From contig NZ_JFKD01000014.1 of the NCBI RefSeq assembly GCF_002115725.1, forward strand, positions 1 through 64,000: a stretch of 64,000 bases of DNA, written 5' to 3'. The stretch is from Marivita cryptomonadis (GTDB lineage Bacteria; Pseudomonadota; Alphaproteobacteria; Rhodobacterales; Rhodobacteraceae). Positions 25,995-33,817 of the stretch are shown in pieces (position 1 is the first letter of the stretch; each line of letters starts with the position of its first letter). The notes beneath the pieces are model-generated. The model worked only from the letters and a program-made list of their open reading frames with translations. It did no database searches and was not told the DNA's origin. Position numbers and translations under genes: made by a program.

Positions 25995-27059
25995 GTGGCG
26001 CTGACACGTGACGCGGTTCTAGCCGCGCTGAAAGCTGTGACTGACCCTGCTTCGGGTCAGGATATCGTGGCCGCAGGCATCGTGCGTGCGCTCAACGTCG
26101 ATGGTGACGCGGTGCGCTTTGTCGTCGAGGTGGCCCCGGATCAGGCAACGGCCTATGGCCCGGTCCGGCAGGCTGCCGAGGACGCGGTCAAGGCGCTGGG
26201 CGCGTCTTCCGTATCGGCGGTGATGACCGCGCATTCCGCGCCAAAAGCGCCGCCTGACCTCAAAGGCGGGGCCAAGCCGAAACCGGCCGGGCCCGAGAAA
26301 ATTCCCGGTGTGGATCGCATTCTGGCGATTGCTTCGGGCAAAGGGGGCGTGGGCAAATCCACGGTCTCTGCCAACCTCGCGTGTGCGCTGGCCGCCGAAG
26401 GCCGCCGCGTTGGCTTGCTCGACGCGGATGTCTACGGTCCGAGCCAGCCGCGCATGCTGGGTGTGTCGGGGCGTCCCGCCAGCCCGGATGGCAAGATCAT
26501 TCTGCCGATGCGCAATTTCGGCGTGACGATGATGTCGATGGGGTTGATGGTCAATGAAGGTCAGGCGGTGGTCTGGCGTGGTCCGATGCTCATGGGTGCG
26601 TTGCAGCAGATGCTGATGCAGGTGCAATGGGGCGCACTGGATGTGCTGCTGGTTGACCTGCCGCCGGGCACCGGTGACGTGCAGATGACCCTATCGCAGA
26701 AAGCCTATGTGGACGGTGCCGTTGTGGTGTCCACGCCGCAGGACGTCGCGCTTCTGGATGCCCGCAAGGGGATCGACATGTTCAACCAGATGAACGTGCC
26801 GATTGTCGGTCTGATCGAAAACATGTCGACGCATATCTGCTCCAATTGCGGCCACGAAGAACACATCTTCGGCCATGGCGGTGTGGCGGCAGAGGCGGCC
26901 AAGATCGGGGTGCCGCTTTTGGCGGAAATCCCGCTGCATCTTGATATCCGCAAGGCGGCAGACGGGGGCGCGCCCATCGTTGTGTCCAAGCCCGACAGCG
27001 CACAGGCCGGAGCGTTCCGCGACTTGGCCCGCACGCTGATCGCCGCTGGCAAGGCATGA
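25995..27059 (+). CDS. apbC: Mrp/ApbC iron-sulfur cluster carrier ATPase
   Basis: A 354-residue P-loop ATPase that carries and delivers [4Fe-4S] clusters. An N-terminal MIP18-like domain (1-80) is linked by a Pro/Lys-rich segment to the ATPase, with deviant Walker A ASGKGGVGKST (113-123), VDLPPGTGD, and the cluster-binding CSNC pair near residue 275. The start is a GTG two bases after the preceding stop. The locus suggests it supplies clusters to formate dehydrogenase, although Mrp is also a general housekeeping carrier. Confidence 0.95.
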   Translation: MALTRDAVLAALKAVTDPASGQDIVAAGIVRALNVDGDAVRFVVEVAPDQATAYGPVRQAAEDAVKALGASSVSAVMTAHSAPKAPPDLKGGAKPKPAGPEKIPGVDRILAIASGKGGVGKSTVSANLACALAAEGRRVGLLDADVYGPSQPRMLGVSGRPASPDGKIILPMRNFGVTMMSMGLMVNEGQAVVWRGPMLMGALQQMLMQVQWGALDVLLVDLPPGTGDVQMTLSQKAYVDGAVVVSTPQDVALLDARKGIDMFNQMNVPIVGLIENMSTHICSNCGHEEHIFGHGGVAAEAAKIGVPLLAEIPLHLDIRKAADGGAPIVVSKPDSAQAGAFRDLARTLIAAGKA

Positions 27060-27763
27060 CCTCTGGCCCGATGTTCCCGCCGCTGATGCAGGGCATCAAT
27101 GCGGCGGGGGCGGACCCGTTCGAGGCAGCCTGTTCCGAGGCGGCAAATGGCTGCGATGCAGGGACAATCCTTTACGACGTGACGCCAGAACGGTTGAGCG
27201 CTGCCATCGTGCTGGCCCCCGAAGTGGCGCTTGCGGACGCGGCGGCGATGCTGCCGCTGACCGGGGTGGCGCTGCAGAACGCGCTGGGTGCCTTGGGGCC
27301 GTCTGAACTTGCCGTGCATCTGTGCTGGGATGGGCCGATCCGGGTGAACGGGGCGGTGTGCGGTGGGCTGCGCGCAGCGACGGATACCGCTGACACGGGC
27401 GCTGAGCCGGGATGGCTTGTCACCGGGTTCGAACTTGTCTTTGCCCGGCCGAACGTGGCGGGCGGCGACACGCCGGACGAGACCGACCTGATGAGCGAAG
27501 GCTGCGGTGACCTGACGCCGACTGACCTGCTGGAAAGCTGGTCGCGGCACCTGCTGAACTGGATCAGCCGGTGGGAAGACGAGGGCATGAGTCCGCTTCA
27601 CACCGAATGGTCCGGTCTGGCGCATGGGATGGGGCAGGACGGCACCTTCCTTGGCAAATCCGGGCACTTTCTGGGGCTTGATGAAAAGCTTGGCCTCTTG
27701 CTTCGGACCGACGGGCAGACCATGCTCTTGCCGGTGACCGACCTTTTGGAGATCCGCAAATGA
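27056..27763 (+). CDS. Biotin/lipoate-ligase-like protein, probably not a ligase
   Basis: A 235-residue protein related to biotin/lipoate protein ligases: VLAPEVALADAAAMLPLTGVALQNALGALGP, then HLCWDGPIRVNGAVCGGLRA, in which WDG.IRVNG stands where ligases have WPNDI. I do not see the GRG(R/K)xxR nucleotide motif that active ligases need. The C-terminal 60 residues (HTEWSGLAHGMG to LEIRK) resemble the small extra domain of this group. It overlaps both neighbours by ATGA. A role in cofactor handling for formate dehydrogenase is inferred only from context. Confidence 0.75.
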   Translation: MTSGPMFPPLMQGINAAGADPFEAACSEAANGCDAGTILYDVTPERLSAAIVLAPEVALADAAAMLPLTGVALQNALGALGPSELAVHLCWDGPIRVNGAVCGGLRAATDTADTGAEPGWLVTGFELVFARPNVAGGDTPDETDLMSEGCGDLTPTDLLESWSRHLLNWISRWEDEGMSPLHTEWSGLAHGMGQDGTFLGKSGHFLGLDEKLGLLLRTDGQTMLLPVTDLLEIRK

Positions 27764-28239
27764 AACTTGCTCGTGCCATTCATTTCGACGAAAGCGACCA
27801 GCGCGTCTTTCATTCTCCGGCCCGTACCGGCGAATGGTGCGTCTCGGGAGGGTTCGAGTTTTCCAACTGGTCCGAAGGCGATCTGGTGGGCCGCGCGAAA
27901 CAGGCGTTTTCCAATGGCTGGCTTGGGGCGGAAACCTATGGTCGGGTGAGCTTTGTTGCCGTGACGCAGATGGAGCCGGCAGAGCATGAGGCTCTGGTGC
28001 AGGGACTCGCGCAGCATTTCGTGGATATGTATGGCGCTCCGTCGATTGACGCCGCGCGTCCGGTGGCCGAGGCTGAGATCGCGCATATGGCCGAACTCTG
28101 TGATGAACATGCGCCGAATACGTTGCTTACCGTCAGCCGCGAGTTGACTGAAGCGGGTGTCAAAGAAGCGTTCCGTGTGATCGAACCACAAGAGGCGGAC
28201 ATGGCGCTGCTGGCTGTGCACGGGTCGCTGGACGAGTAA
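27760..28239 (+). CDS. DUF6505-like protein
   Basis: A 159-residue soluble protein opening MKLARAIHFDESDQRVFHSPA and containing GEWCVSGGFEFSNW, GRARQAFSNGWLG-like and GRVSFVAVTQM segments. I believe it belongs to the family listed as DUF6505, always close to the ligase-like gene and formate dehydrogenase. No motif gives a function. It starts in an ATGA overlap and its stop runs into a hairpin array. Confidence 0.78.
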   Translation: MKLARAIHFDESDQRVFHSPARTGEWCVSGGFEFSNWSEGDLVGRAKQAFSNGWLGAETYGRVSFVAVTQMEPAEHEALVQGLAQHFVDMYGAPSIDAARPVAEAEIAHMAELCDEHAPNTLLTVSRELTEAGVKEAFRVIEPQEADMALLAVHGSLDE

Positions 28240-28304
28240 AGCGTCTTCGAAGAGGCTTGCGCTGCGATTTCGAAATCGCGGTCTAAGGCTCTTCGAAGAG
28301 CCTT
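28239..28304. repeat. Hairpin array with TTCGAA cores, copy 3
   Basis: Three palindromes: a 20-bp one centred on CTTCGAAG (28239-28258, one mismatch pair), GCGATTTCGAAATCGC (28264-28279), and AAGGCTCTTCGAAGAGCCTT (28285-28304). The last encodes the C-terminus of the VWA protein (residues LFEEP and its stop context), so the element has become part of the reading frame. Confidence 0.82.
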
Positions 28305-29005
28305 TGCGCCTCTGCCACCTCGCGCGACGGCATTTCGCCCGAAATCTCCAGGATCAGCTTGCGTTTGACCGCCTCGGCGAATGAATCGCGATTTTCGGCT
28401 GTCACGACAAATGCACCCAACCCGCCGATGATCTGCGCCTCGTATTGCGCCTCAAGCCCGCCTTGCGCGCGGCCCGGATCGTCAGGGCGCAGGATCGGCA
28501 GGGCGTTGATGGTCACGCCAGCGGCCACCACGGTTGCACGGGCTTCGGCAATGGACGGGCCGGAATAGCTGCGCACGGAGTCGCCGGAAAAGTCGATCAC
28601 CCGCCGCCAGCCGTCGAAGTCGTTGGTGTCCATCAGCCGCAACCCTTCGAGCAGCGCCGCCCCGATGGCGTTGCGCCCATAGGCCTGTCGCGGTTTGTTC
28701 AGCAATTCAGCGGCGAAGAGCGTTGCACTCTCCGGCCCGTCGATGCGCGTCCAGTCGGCGACCACCGCCTGATTGGCGGCCCATTCAACATAGGTGACGG
28801 CAATGCTGCCATAGGCGGTGTTGGCAATGGCTGCGAGCACTTCGGGATCAGTGATTGCCTGCGCGTAGCCCTGGCGTTGAAAGTCGATCTCGCGCTGGTC
28901 GATGGAGCCCGACGCATCTGCAAGCAGCACCAGTTCAAGGTCGGTGTCTTGCGATATGGCCGGGCTGGCAAGGCTTAGAAGAAGGATCAAGAACAGGCGA
29001 CGCAT
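28283..29005 (-). CDS. DUF1194 protein, von Willebrand A-like, exported
   Basis: A 240-residue exported protein with signal peptide (1-18, cleavage after AIS). The rest is a VWA fold with metal-binding MIDAS residues DASGSID (about 28-34) and a second conserved block VIDFSGDSVRSYSGPS. Such domains mediate metal-dependent protein binding. The last residues are encoded by a hairpin element. It is divergent from the small cytochrome c gene, which may share its promoter region. Confidence 0.88.
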   Translation of the reverse strand: MRRLFLILLLSLASPAISQDTDLELVLLADASGSIDQREIDFQRQGYAQAITDPEVLAAIANTAYGSIAVTYVEWAANQAVVADWTRIDGPESATLFAAELLNKPRQAYGRNAIGAALLEGLRLMDTNDFDGWRRVIDFSGDSVRSYSGPSIAEARATVVAAGVTINALPILRPDDPGRAQGGLEAQYEAQIIGGLGAFVVTAENRDSFAEAVKRKLILEISGEMPSREVAEAQRLFEEP

Positions 29006-29139
29006 GGCAAATCCTCGTGCTGCAATGGTCTAAAGCTAGAGCGTTTGAGCCAGACCTCAAAAGGATTGATCCGGATCAACGCGGGATTGCAGCATCTCGT
29101 GCAGGATTGCGTTATCTTTCGTCAGACGGAGTGTTTTCC

Positions 29140-29547
29140 ATGCGACGTTCTTTTGCCTGCCTCACCCTACTTGCCCTGACTGCTGCGCCTGCCGTGGCGC
29201 AGGATGTCGATCACGGGCGCGCATTGTTCCAGACCCATTGTGCCACTTGTCACGGTGCCGATGCCAAGGGGCAGGGGCCATTGGCAGGTGCGTTGGTTTT
29301 GCAGCCTGTCGACCTTACCGCGCTGGCGTCGCGCAACGGGGGCGCCTTTCCGCTGGAGCGGGTGCTGAAACGGATCGACGGGACCGACCCTCTGGTCAGT
29401 CACGGATCGCCCATGCCGGTCTATGGCCCTTATTTCGAAGGGGTCGCCAATACCCCGATGAAACTTCCCAACGGGCAGCCGATGCTGGTGTCCGAACCGA
29501 TCGCTGATCTGGTGGGCTATTTGCAATCGGTGCAGAGCGGAGACTAA
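29140..29547 (+). CDS. Small periplasmic cytochrome c
   Basis: A 135-residue class I cytochrome c with a signal peptide (1-20, cleavage after AVA) and haem site CATCH (34-38); methionine candidates lie in SHGSPMPVYGPYF and TPMKLP. GGAG lies 9 bases before the ATG at 29140. Position at the end of the formate dehydrogenase neighbourhood suggests a carrier to a terminal oxidase, but it could serve another donor. Confidence 0.9.
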   Translation: MRRSFACLTLLALTAAPAVAQDVDHGRALFQTHCATCHGADAKGQGPLAGALVLQPVDLTALASRNGGAFPLERVLKRIDGTDPLVSHGSPMPVYGPYFEGVANTPMKLPNGQPMLVSEPIADLVGYLQSVQSGD

Positions 29548-29666
29548 GCGCGCTCAACGCATGGTGTTTTCGCGCATCGCTGTGCTTCGCTATCGGAAGG
29601 GGCGGGTTGCATTGCCCTGCGTCCCGGCGGATGGTGCCGATCAATTGTGATTGGTGAGAAAATTCC

Positions 29667-30410
29667 ATGTCGATACCGGATACGTTGGGCACGTTGCTGA
29701 TCGAAACCGTCAAGGGACATCAGCTTGGCGGGGCGTTTCTCATGTTGGGACGACAAGGCTTTGTTGGCAGCCGACGGGGGCAATCGGCCAAGGATTTCGA
29801 AGCGGCGATCGCCACCCATCTGCCGGGCCTGACCGAGGATGATCTGCGCAACCCGGACAATGCCTACAGCGAGACGTTTTTTGCGAAGCTGGGTTTCGAC
29901 AGCGTGGATTCCCTCGATTTCTCGGATTTCGAGAACGCGAGTGTCATCCACGACCTGACCCAACCTGTTGGTGAGGACCTGACCGCGCGGTTCGATGTGA
30001 TCTATGACGGGGGCACCTGCGAACATGTGTTCGAACTGCCCACCGCCTATCGCAATATCGACCGGATGCTGCGCCCCGGTGGTGTTCTGATCGGGCATTC
30101 GCCCTGCAACAACTGGATCAATCACGGCTTCTACCAGATCACACCCGAAATGGTGTACGGGTTCTGGCAAAAGGCGATGGGGTACGAGGTGCTCGACCTG
30201 TTGTTGCAGCCGATCCGCCCAGCTCATGCCGCCAAGACGGCGCGGACGACGAACCCGAACGAAACTGGCGTGCGCCCGCGTATCCGGGGCGAACTTCCTG
30301 CCGGGTCTCCGGTGATCCTGCACTACGCCGTGCGCAAGCCGTTGACCGAACAGGCGCAAGGCGGCGTGTACCAGACCGACTACATGAAGCGCTGGTCAGA
30401 CGACGATTAA
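29667..30410 (+). CDS. Methyltransferase-like protein lacking motif I
   Basis: A 247-residue protein. The region FDVIYDGGTCEHVFELPTAY to RNIDRMLRPGGVLIGHSP (about 110-148) matches the motif II-III part of class I SAM-dependent methyltransferases. The usual DxGxGxG SAM-binding motif is not evident upstream, where only LGRQGFVGSRRGQ is found. It may be a divergent or inactive methyltransferase, perhaps a carbohydrate modifier. The gene stands alone with a GGTGAG site 9 bases upstream. Confidence 0.65.
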   Translation: MSIPDTLGTLLIETVKGHQLGGAFLMLGRQGFVGSRRGQSAKDFEAAIATHLPGLTEDDLRNPDNAYSETFFAKLGFDSVDSLDFSDFENASVIHDLTQPVGEDLTARFDVIYDGGTCEHVFELPTAYRNIDRMLRPGGVLIGHSPCNNWINHGFYQITPEMVYGFWQKAMGYEVLDLLLQPIRPAHAAKTARTTNPNETGVRPRIRGELPAGSPVILHYAVRKPLTEQAQGGVYQTDYMKRWSDDD

Positions 30411-30416
30411 GTATCC

Positions 30417-31655
30417 TTAGTCAGTCTGCGCCGCACGTTCCGCAATGCGCAGGCACAGGTCCGTGGCTTTCGTCATGTCCTGAACGGACACCCATTCAAG
30501 TGGTCCGTGCACGTTTTGCATGCCGGTAAAAAGGTTTGGGCAAGGCACCCCCATTTCCGTCAGTCGCGATCCATCGGTCCCTCCGCGGATGGGGGCCGAA
30601 ATTTCGGGGATGTTCAGATCGGCCAATGCCTCTCGGGCCAGCGTGACCGGTGTCATGTCATTCTCCAGCCAATAGCGCATATTGCGGTATTGCGGGGTGA
30701 TGGTGCAGGTGATCTGGGCGCGGGGTTCGGTGGCGGCGATGGTGTCACAGACCTGCCGCAAAAGCGCGCCTTTGGCGTCCAGCGCGTCGCGTTCGAAATC
30801 CCTCAGGATAAAGCGCAGCTCCATGTGGTCGGCGCTGCCTTTCATGTCGACAGCGTGGATAAAGCCTTGGGTCCCATCCGTGGTCTCGGGCGTCATGGTG
30901 ACTTGTGGCAGGGTGTCGATGATCTTGGACGCAAGGTGAATGGCGTTCACCAGTTTACCTTTGGCCCAGCCCGGATGGATCGACACGCCGGTCACAGTCA
31001 CCACGGCGAAATCGGCTGAGAAGGTCTCATAGGTGACTTCGCCCAGATCGCCGCCGTCGAAGGTGTAAGCGAAATCGACACCCAGATCGACGGGCAGCTT
31101 GGGATCGACGCCACGCCCGATCTCTTCGTCCGGGGTAAAAGCCACCCGGATCGTGGGGCGTTTGATCTGTGGGTTCTGCAACAGATGCCGCGCGGCTGTC
31201 ATGACGATGGCGACGCCCGCCTTGTCATCCGCGCCCAGCAGGGTCAGGCCGGAGGCGGTGACGATGTCATCCCCGACCTTGTCCGCGAGATAGGGGAAGT
31301 CGTCTGGCGACAGCAGCAGATCGGGATCGTCGGGATAAGTGATCACCCCGCCGTTGTAGCCTTCGATCACGCGGGGTTTGACACCCGTGGCGTTGAACTG
31401 CGGGGCGGTGTCCACATGGGCGAGGAACCCGAGGGTCGGGCCGGGGGCAGTGCCGGGGATCGTGGCGATTACGGTGCCATAGGCTGTTTTGGTCACGTCC
31501 TGTGCACCCATCCCGGTCAGTTCGGTGACCATCAGGTCAAGCATGTCGTGCTGGCATTCAGTGGATGGAGCCATGCGGCTGTCCATGTCCGCCTGACTGT
31601 CGATGGCGCAATAGCGCACGAGGCGTTTTTTCAGCTCATCGTGAAACGGGTGCAT
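30417..31655 (-). CDS. pepT: Peptidase T (tripeptide aminopeptidase)
   Basis: A 412-residue cytoplasmic di-zinc M20 peptidase removing the N-terminal residue from tripeptides. Metal-binding and catalytic motifs are AHVDTAPQF (near 78), LLGADDKAGVA (near 140), FTPDEEIGRG (near 175), YTFDGG and the C-terminal NLFTGMQNVHGPLEW. Length equals E. coli PepT. It stands apart from its neighbours, apart from a doubtful small gene just upstream. Confidence 0.95.
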   Translation of the reverse strand: MHPFHDELKKRLVRYCAIDSQADMDSRMAPSTECQHDMLDLMVTELTGMGAQDVTKTAYGTVIATIPGTAPGPTLGFLAHVDTAPQFNATGVKPRVIEGYNGGVITYPDDPDLLLSPDDFPYLADKVGDDIVTASGLTLLGADDKAGVAIVMTAARHLLQNPQIKRPTIRVAFTPDEEIGRGVDPKLPVDLGVDFAYTFDGGDLGEVTYETFSADFAVVTVTGVSIHPGWAKGKLVNAIHLASKIIDTLPQVTMTPETTDGTQGFIHAVDMKGSADHMELRFILRDFERDALDAKGALLRQVCDTIAATEPRAQITCTITPQYRNMRYWLENDMTPVTLAREALADLNIPEISAPIRGGTDGSRLTEMGVPCPNLFTGMQNVHGPLEWVSVQDMTKATDLCLRIAERAAQTD

Positions 31656-31947
31656 GAATGGCTCCTATGAGGTTTGGAGCGAAGGGGCCGGAGGACGCGG
31701 GAAGAGTCAAGAGAGTGGCGATGCGAAGACCTGCCAATTTTGAGCGGATGGCAGCCTTGTCGCCTACGGTGCCCACGTTGCATTGCAGGATTGCCTCAGG
31801 GCGCAGGACCACTGACAACGCGAGGCCCAGTGTTGCCCTGACCTGATCCAGGTCTTCACCCGCCGCCATCTGGAGCAAAACGCCAAGCGCCCGAGCATTG
31901 CCCTGTACGCTTGGTCGATCTTTGATCGAGGTGAGCTTTGCGGTCAC
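31636..31947 (-). CDS. Doubtful small hypothetical protein
   Basis: A possible 103-residue protein whose GTG start overlaps the lipase stop as GTGA. Its 3' end runs 20 bases into pepT. The sequence (LGVLLQMAAGEDLDQVRATLGLALSVVL) is helical and mildly hydrophobic, with no family I know. No ribosome site is visible, so the coupling overlap is the only support. If real it would be the third gene of the lipase operon; otherwise this 290-base gap holds nothing. Confidence 0.3.
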   Translation of the reverse strand: MTAKLTSIKDRPSVQGNARALGVLLQMAAGEDLDQVRATLGLALSVVLRPEAILQCNVGTVGDKAAIRSKLAGLRIATLLTLPASSGPFAPNLIGAIHAPVSR

Positions 31948-33131
31948 CTGATGCTGTCGATGGCCCGTCGTGCAATCGTCGCGATGAAACCGAAGAGAAG
32001 CCCGAGCACATATTTCAGAAAGCCAAGGGTCAAATCTTCTGCCGTGTTTATTGCACGACCGAGAAAATGCGAGATGCCACTGATCAGTTTCCGAACCGCG
32101 TCTGCCACGAGCTCCCCCAACTTGATCCCCTTGTGGATCATCTGCGCGATACTATCCACCAGCGTAAGGCCAGCGGTCACAACGCCGCCGACTGCGGTCC
32201 CCATGAGGCTGAGTATACCTTTAATGGCGTTGCCCAATGCCCAGATGCCCAGTGTGCTCATCGGCAGGGCGGAACAGGCTTTGCCAACCCAGAAGTCGAT
32301 GCTTTTCTTGTCTTCAATCTGCGCACTGTCAGAGGTGAGCTCGTTCCAGTTTTTCAGGAACACCGCTGGTTTATAGTTCGACATGAAGTGTGAGTTTATC
32401 GAAAGAAGTTGCCCACCGCGGTCAACACGAAGTCCTCCGGGGTTCATTGGAGCGTGATAAAACGGAAAGATCGGCAGCATCGGGACGACATCCGACATGG
32501 CGTAAACACGCTTGATGTTGCCGTTGGGAATCGCGGTGTGCATACGAAACACGAAGGGGGGTGTTCCCGGACGAGGCGCGCCAAACGTGTAAAGGCAAAT
32601 ATTGGCGCGTTTCTGCAAGGCAAAGCGCATGGCAAAAAGGTTTGCAATAGCGCCACCAAGTGAGTGACCGACTACGTGGATCGTGCTTGGGTTGCTGCCG
32701 CGCAAGGCATTTTCAATTCCCTCGACCATAGAGTTGTAGACACGGCAAAACCCCGTATGCACGGGTAGGCCACCCGGACCAACAGACACAGCAGCGTTGA
32801 AGTTTGACAACCAGTCCTGATTGATGGCGGTGCCCCGGCAGACAACTGCGATGTCGCCCGAGTGTTTTCCTTTGCCCGGCACAACCATTCCAAACCCTGT
32901 TTTGGAGGCAAACATTCCGGCGCCAGAGCGCCCGGCCACTGCACTGCCGGACAGATCAAAGCTGTCAAAGGTTTCGACTGCGCCAGTGGGTTGCGGCCCT
33001 TCAAGACCGGGGGTCACAGCGCCAAGCCGTTCCGCCGTGCCTTGGCGAACATCGGCAACTTGACGTATCCCGTAGACGGCATCAGCCAGCGTGGACGCAA
33101 TGGTGGGTGTGATCAATAATCCTGACGACAT
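31944..33131 (-). CDS. Class 3 lipase family protein with hydrophobic C-terminus
   Basis: A 395-residue alpha/beta hydrolase. The nucleophile elbow VVGHSLGGAIANLFA places the serine at residue 157; VVCRGTAINQDWLSNF and VHTGFCRVYNSM are typical Lipase_3 segments, and an Asp and His follow near 214-225. Residues about 275-390 form amphipathic or hydrophobic helices that may insert in membranes. There is no signal peptide. The upstream DUF6795-like exported protein raises the possibility of a secreted phospholipase effector with its immunity protein. AGGA lies 7 bases before the ATG. Confidence 0.82.
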   Translation of the reverse strand: MSSGLLITPTIASTLADAVYGIRQVADVRQGTAERLGAVTPGLEGPQPTGAVETFDSFDLSGSAVAGRSGAGMFASKTGFGMVVPGKGKHSGDIAVVCRGTAINQDWLSNFNAAVSVGPGGLPVHTGFCRVYNSMVEGIENALRGSNPSTIHVVGHSLGGAIANLFAMRFALQKRANICLYTFGAPRPGTPPFVFRMHTAIPNGNIKRVYAMSDVVPMLPIFPFYHAPMNPGGLRVDRGGQLLSINSHFMSNYKPAVFLKNWNELTSDSAQIEDKKSIDFWVGKACSALPMSTLGIWALGNAIKGILSLMGTAVGGVVTAGLTLVDSIAQMIHKGIKLGELVADAVRKLISGISHFLGRAINTAEDLTLGFLKYVLGLLFGFIATIARRAIDSIR

Positions 33132-33167
33132 AATGTGTTCCTATGAATAAAACTGTGGATTTCGAAT

Positions 33168-33635
33168 TTATGGATCGTACTCGCAAGTCCCCCAAAAGAA
33201 ACCGCGGGCATCTGGCTCCAGATCTGTGCGGCAAGCGATGCGCAGCGGCTTCCCGCCCAGTTCGCCATTCGTCTCGTAATTCGACTTTTGCAGGCTCAAG
33301 AGCGTCAGGCTGCCCCCCGGCAATTCGGCTGTGATTTCCTGACGCACGTTGGGTTCATGTGGGACGAATTTTGCAGTGAGGCTGCGACCGACGACCTCTT
33401 GAAACCGAAACCGTCCCTCGGAATCTGTCACGGTTTCGTCTGAGCCCTCGCGATTGGTCCAGGCCCACGACCAGTTCCGCTTGATCGTTACGCCGGACAC
33501 CGGGTGCCCACCCTCACCGTCGAGAAGGCGTCCTTCGAGCGCTGAGGCCAGAACGAGTGAACCGCCAAAAGCCATGCTGGGACCTCCTGTGAATATTAAA
33601 AGAGCGAGTGAAATCGCTTTGAAGAATTTTAACAA
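33168..33635 (-). CDS. Exported DUF6795-like protein, TTG start
   Basis: A 155-residue protein with a signal peptide (LLKFFKAISLALLIFTGG) and an Ig-like carboxypeptidase-regulatory fold: LEGRLLDGEGGHPVSGVTI, DSEGRFRFQEVVGR. The end, RIACRTDLEPDARGFFWGTCEYD, resembles the DUF6795 group, to my recollection. The start is taken as TTG at 33635 because GGGAGGAG lies just ahead; ATG codons upstream add an implausible leader. It sits 36 bases before the lipase gene. A periplasmic immunity role is a hypothesis. Confidence 0.68.
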   Translation of the reverse strand: MLKFFKAISLALLIFTGGPSMAFGGSLVLASALEGRLLDGEGGHPVSGVTIKRNWSWAWTNREGSDETVTDSEGRFRFQEVVGRSLTAKFVPHEPNVRQEITAELPGGSLTLLSLQKSNYETNGELGGKPLRIACRTDLEPDARGFFWGTCEYDP

Positions 33636-33767
33636 ATAGCTCCTCCCGACCCAGTCCTCTGACAGGCCCGTAGAAAAGGGCTTCAGGGTCGCGTGCAATT
33701 GCCCTTTGGTCAAGCAAAGTTTTGGATCAGCGCACATGTGCTGAAAAGACAGGGGCGCCAAACGGAA

Positions 33768-33794
33768 AAAAGCCCCGCATTGCGGGGCTTTTCC
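33768..33794 (-). terminator. Intrinsic terminator after the BMP binding-protein gene
   Basis: An AAGCCCCGCA/TGCGGGGCTT stem flanked by A and T runs lies 24 bases past the stop of the BMP-type gene. On the minus strand the stem is followed by a run of six T. It closes the xdh-transporter operon and could also act from the other side. Confidence 0.88.
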
Positions 33795-33817
33795 TGTTCA
33801 AGACCTGTGCGCCCCGA

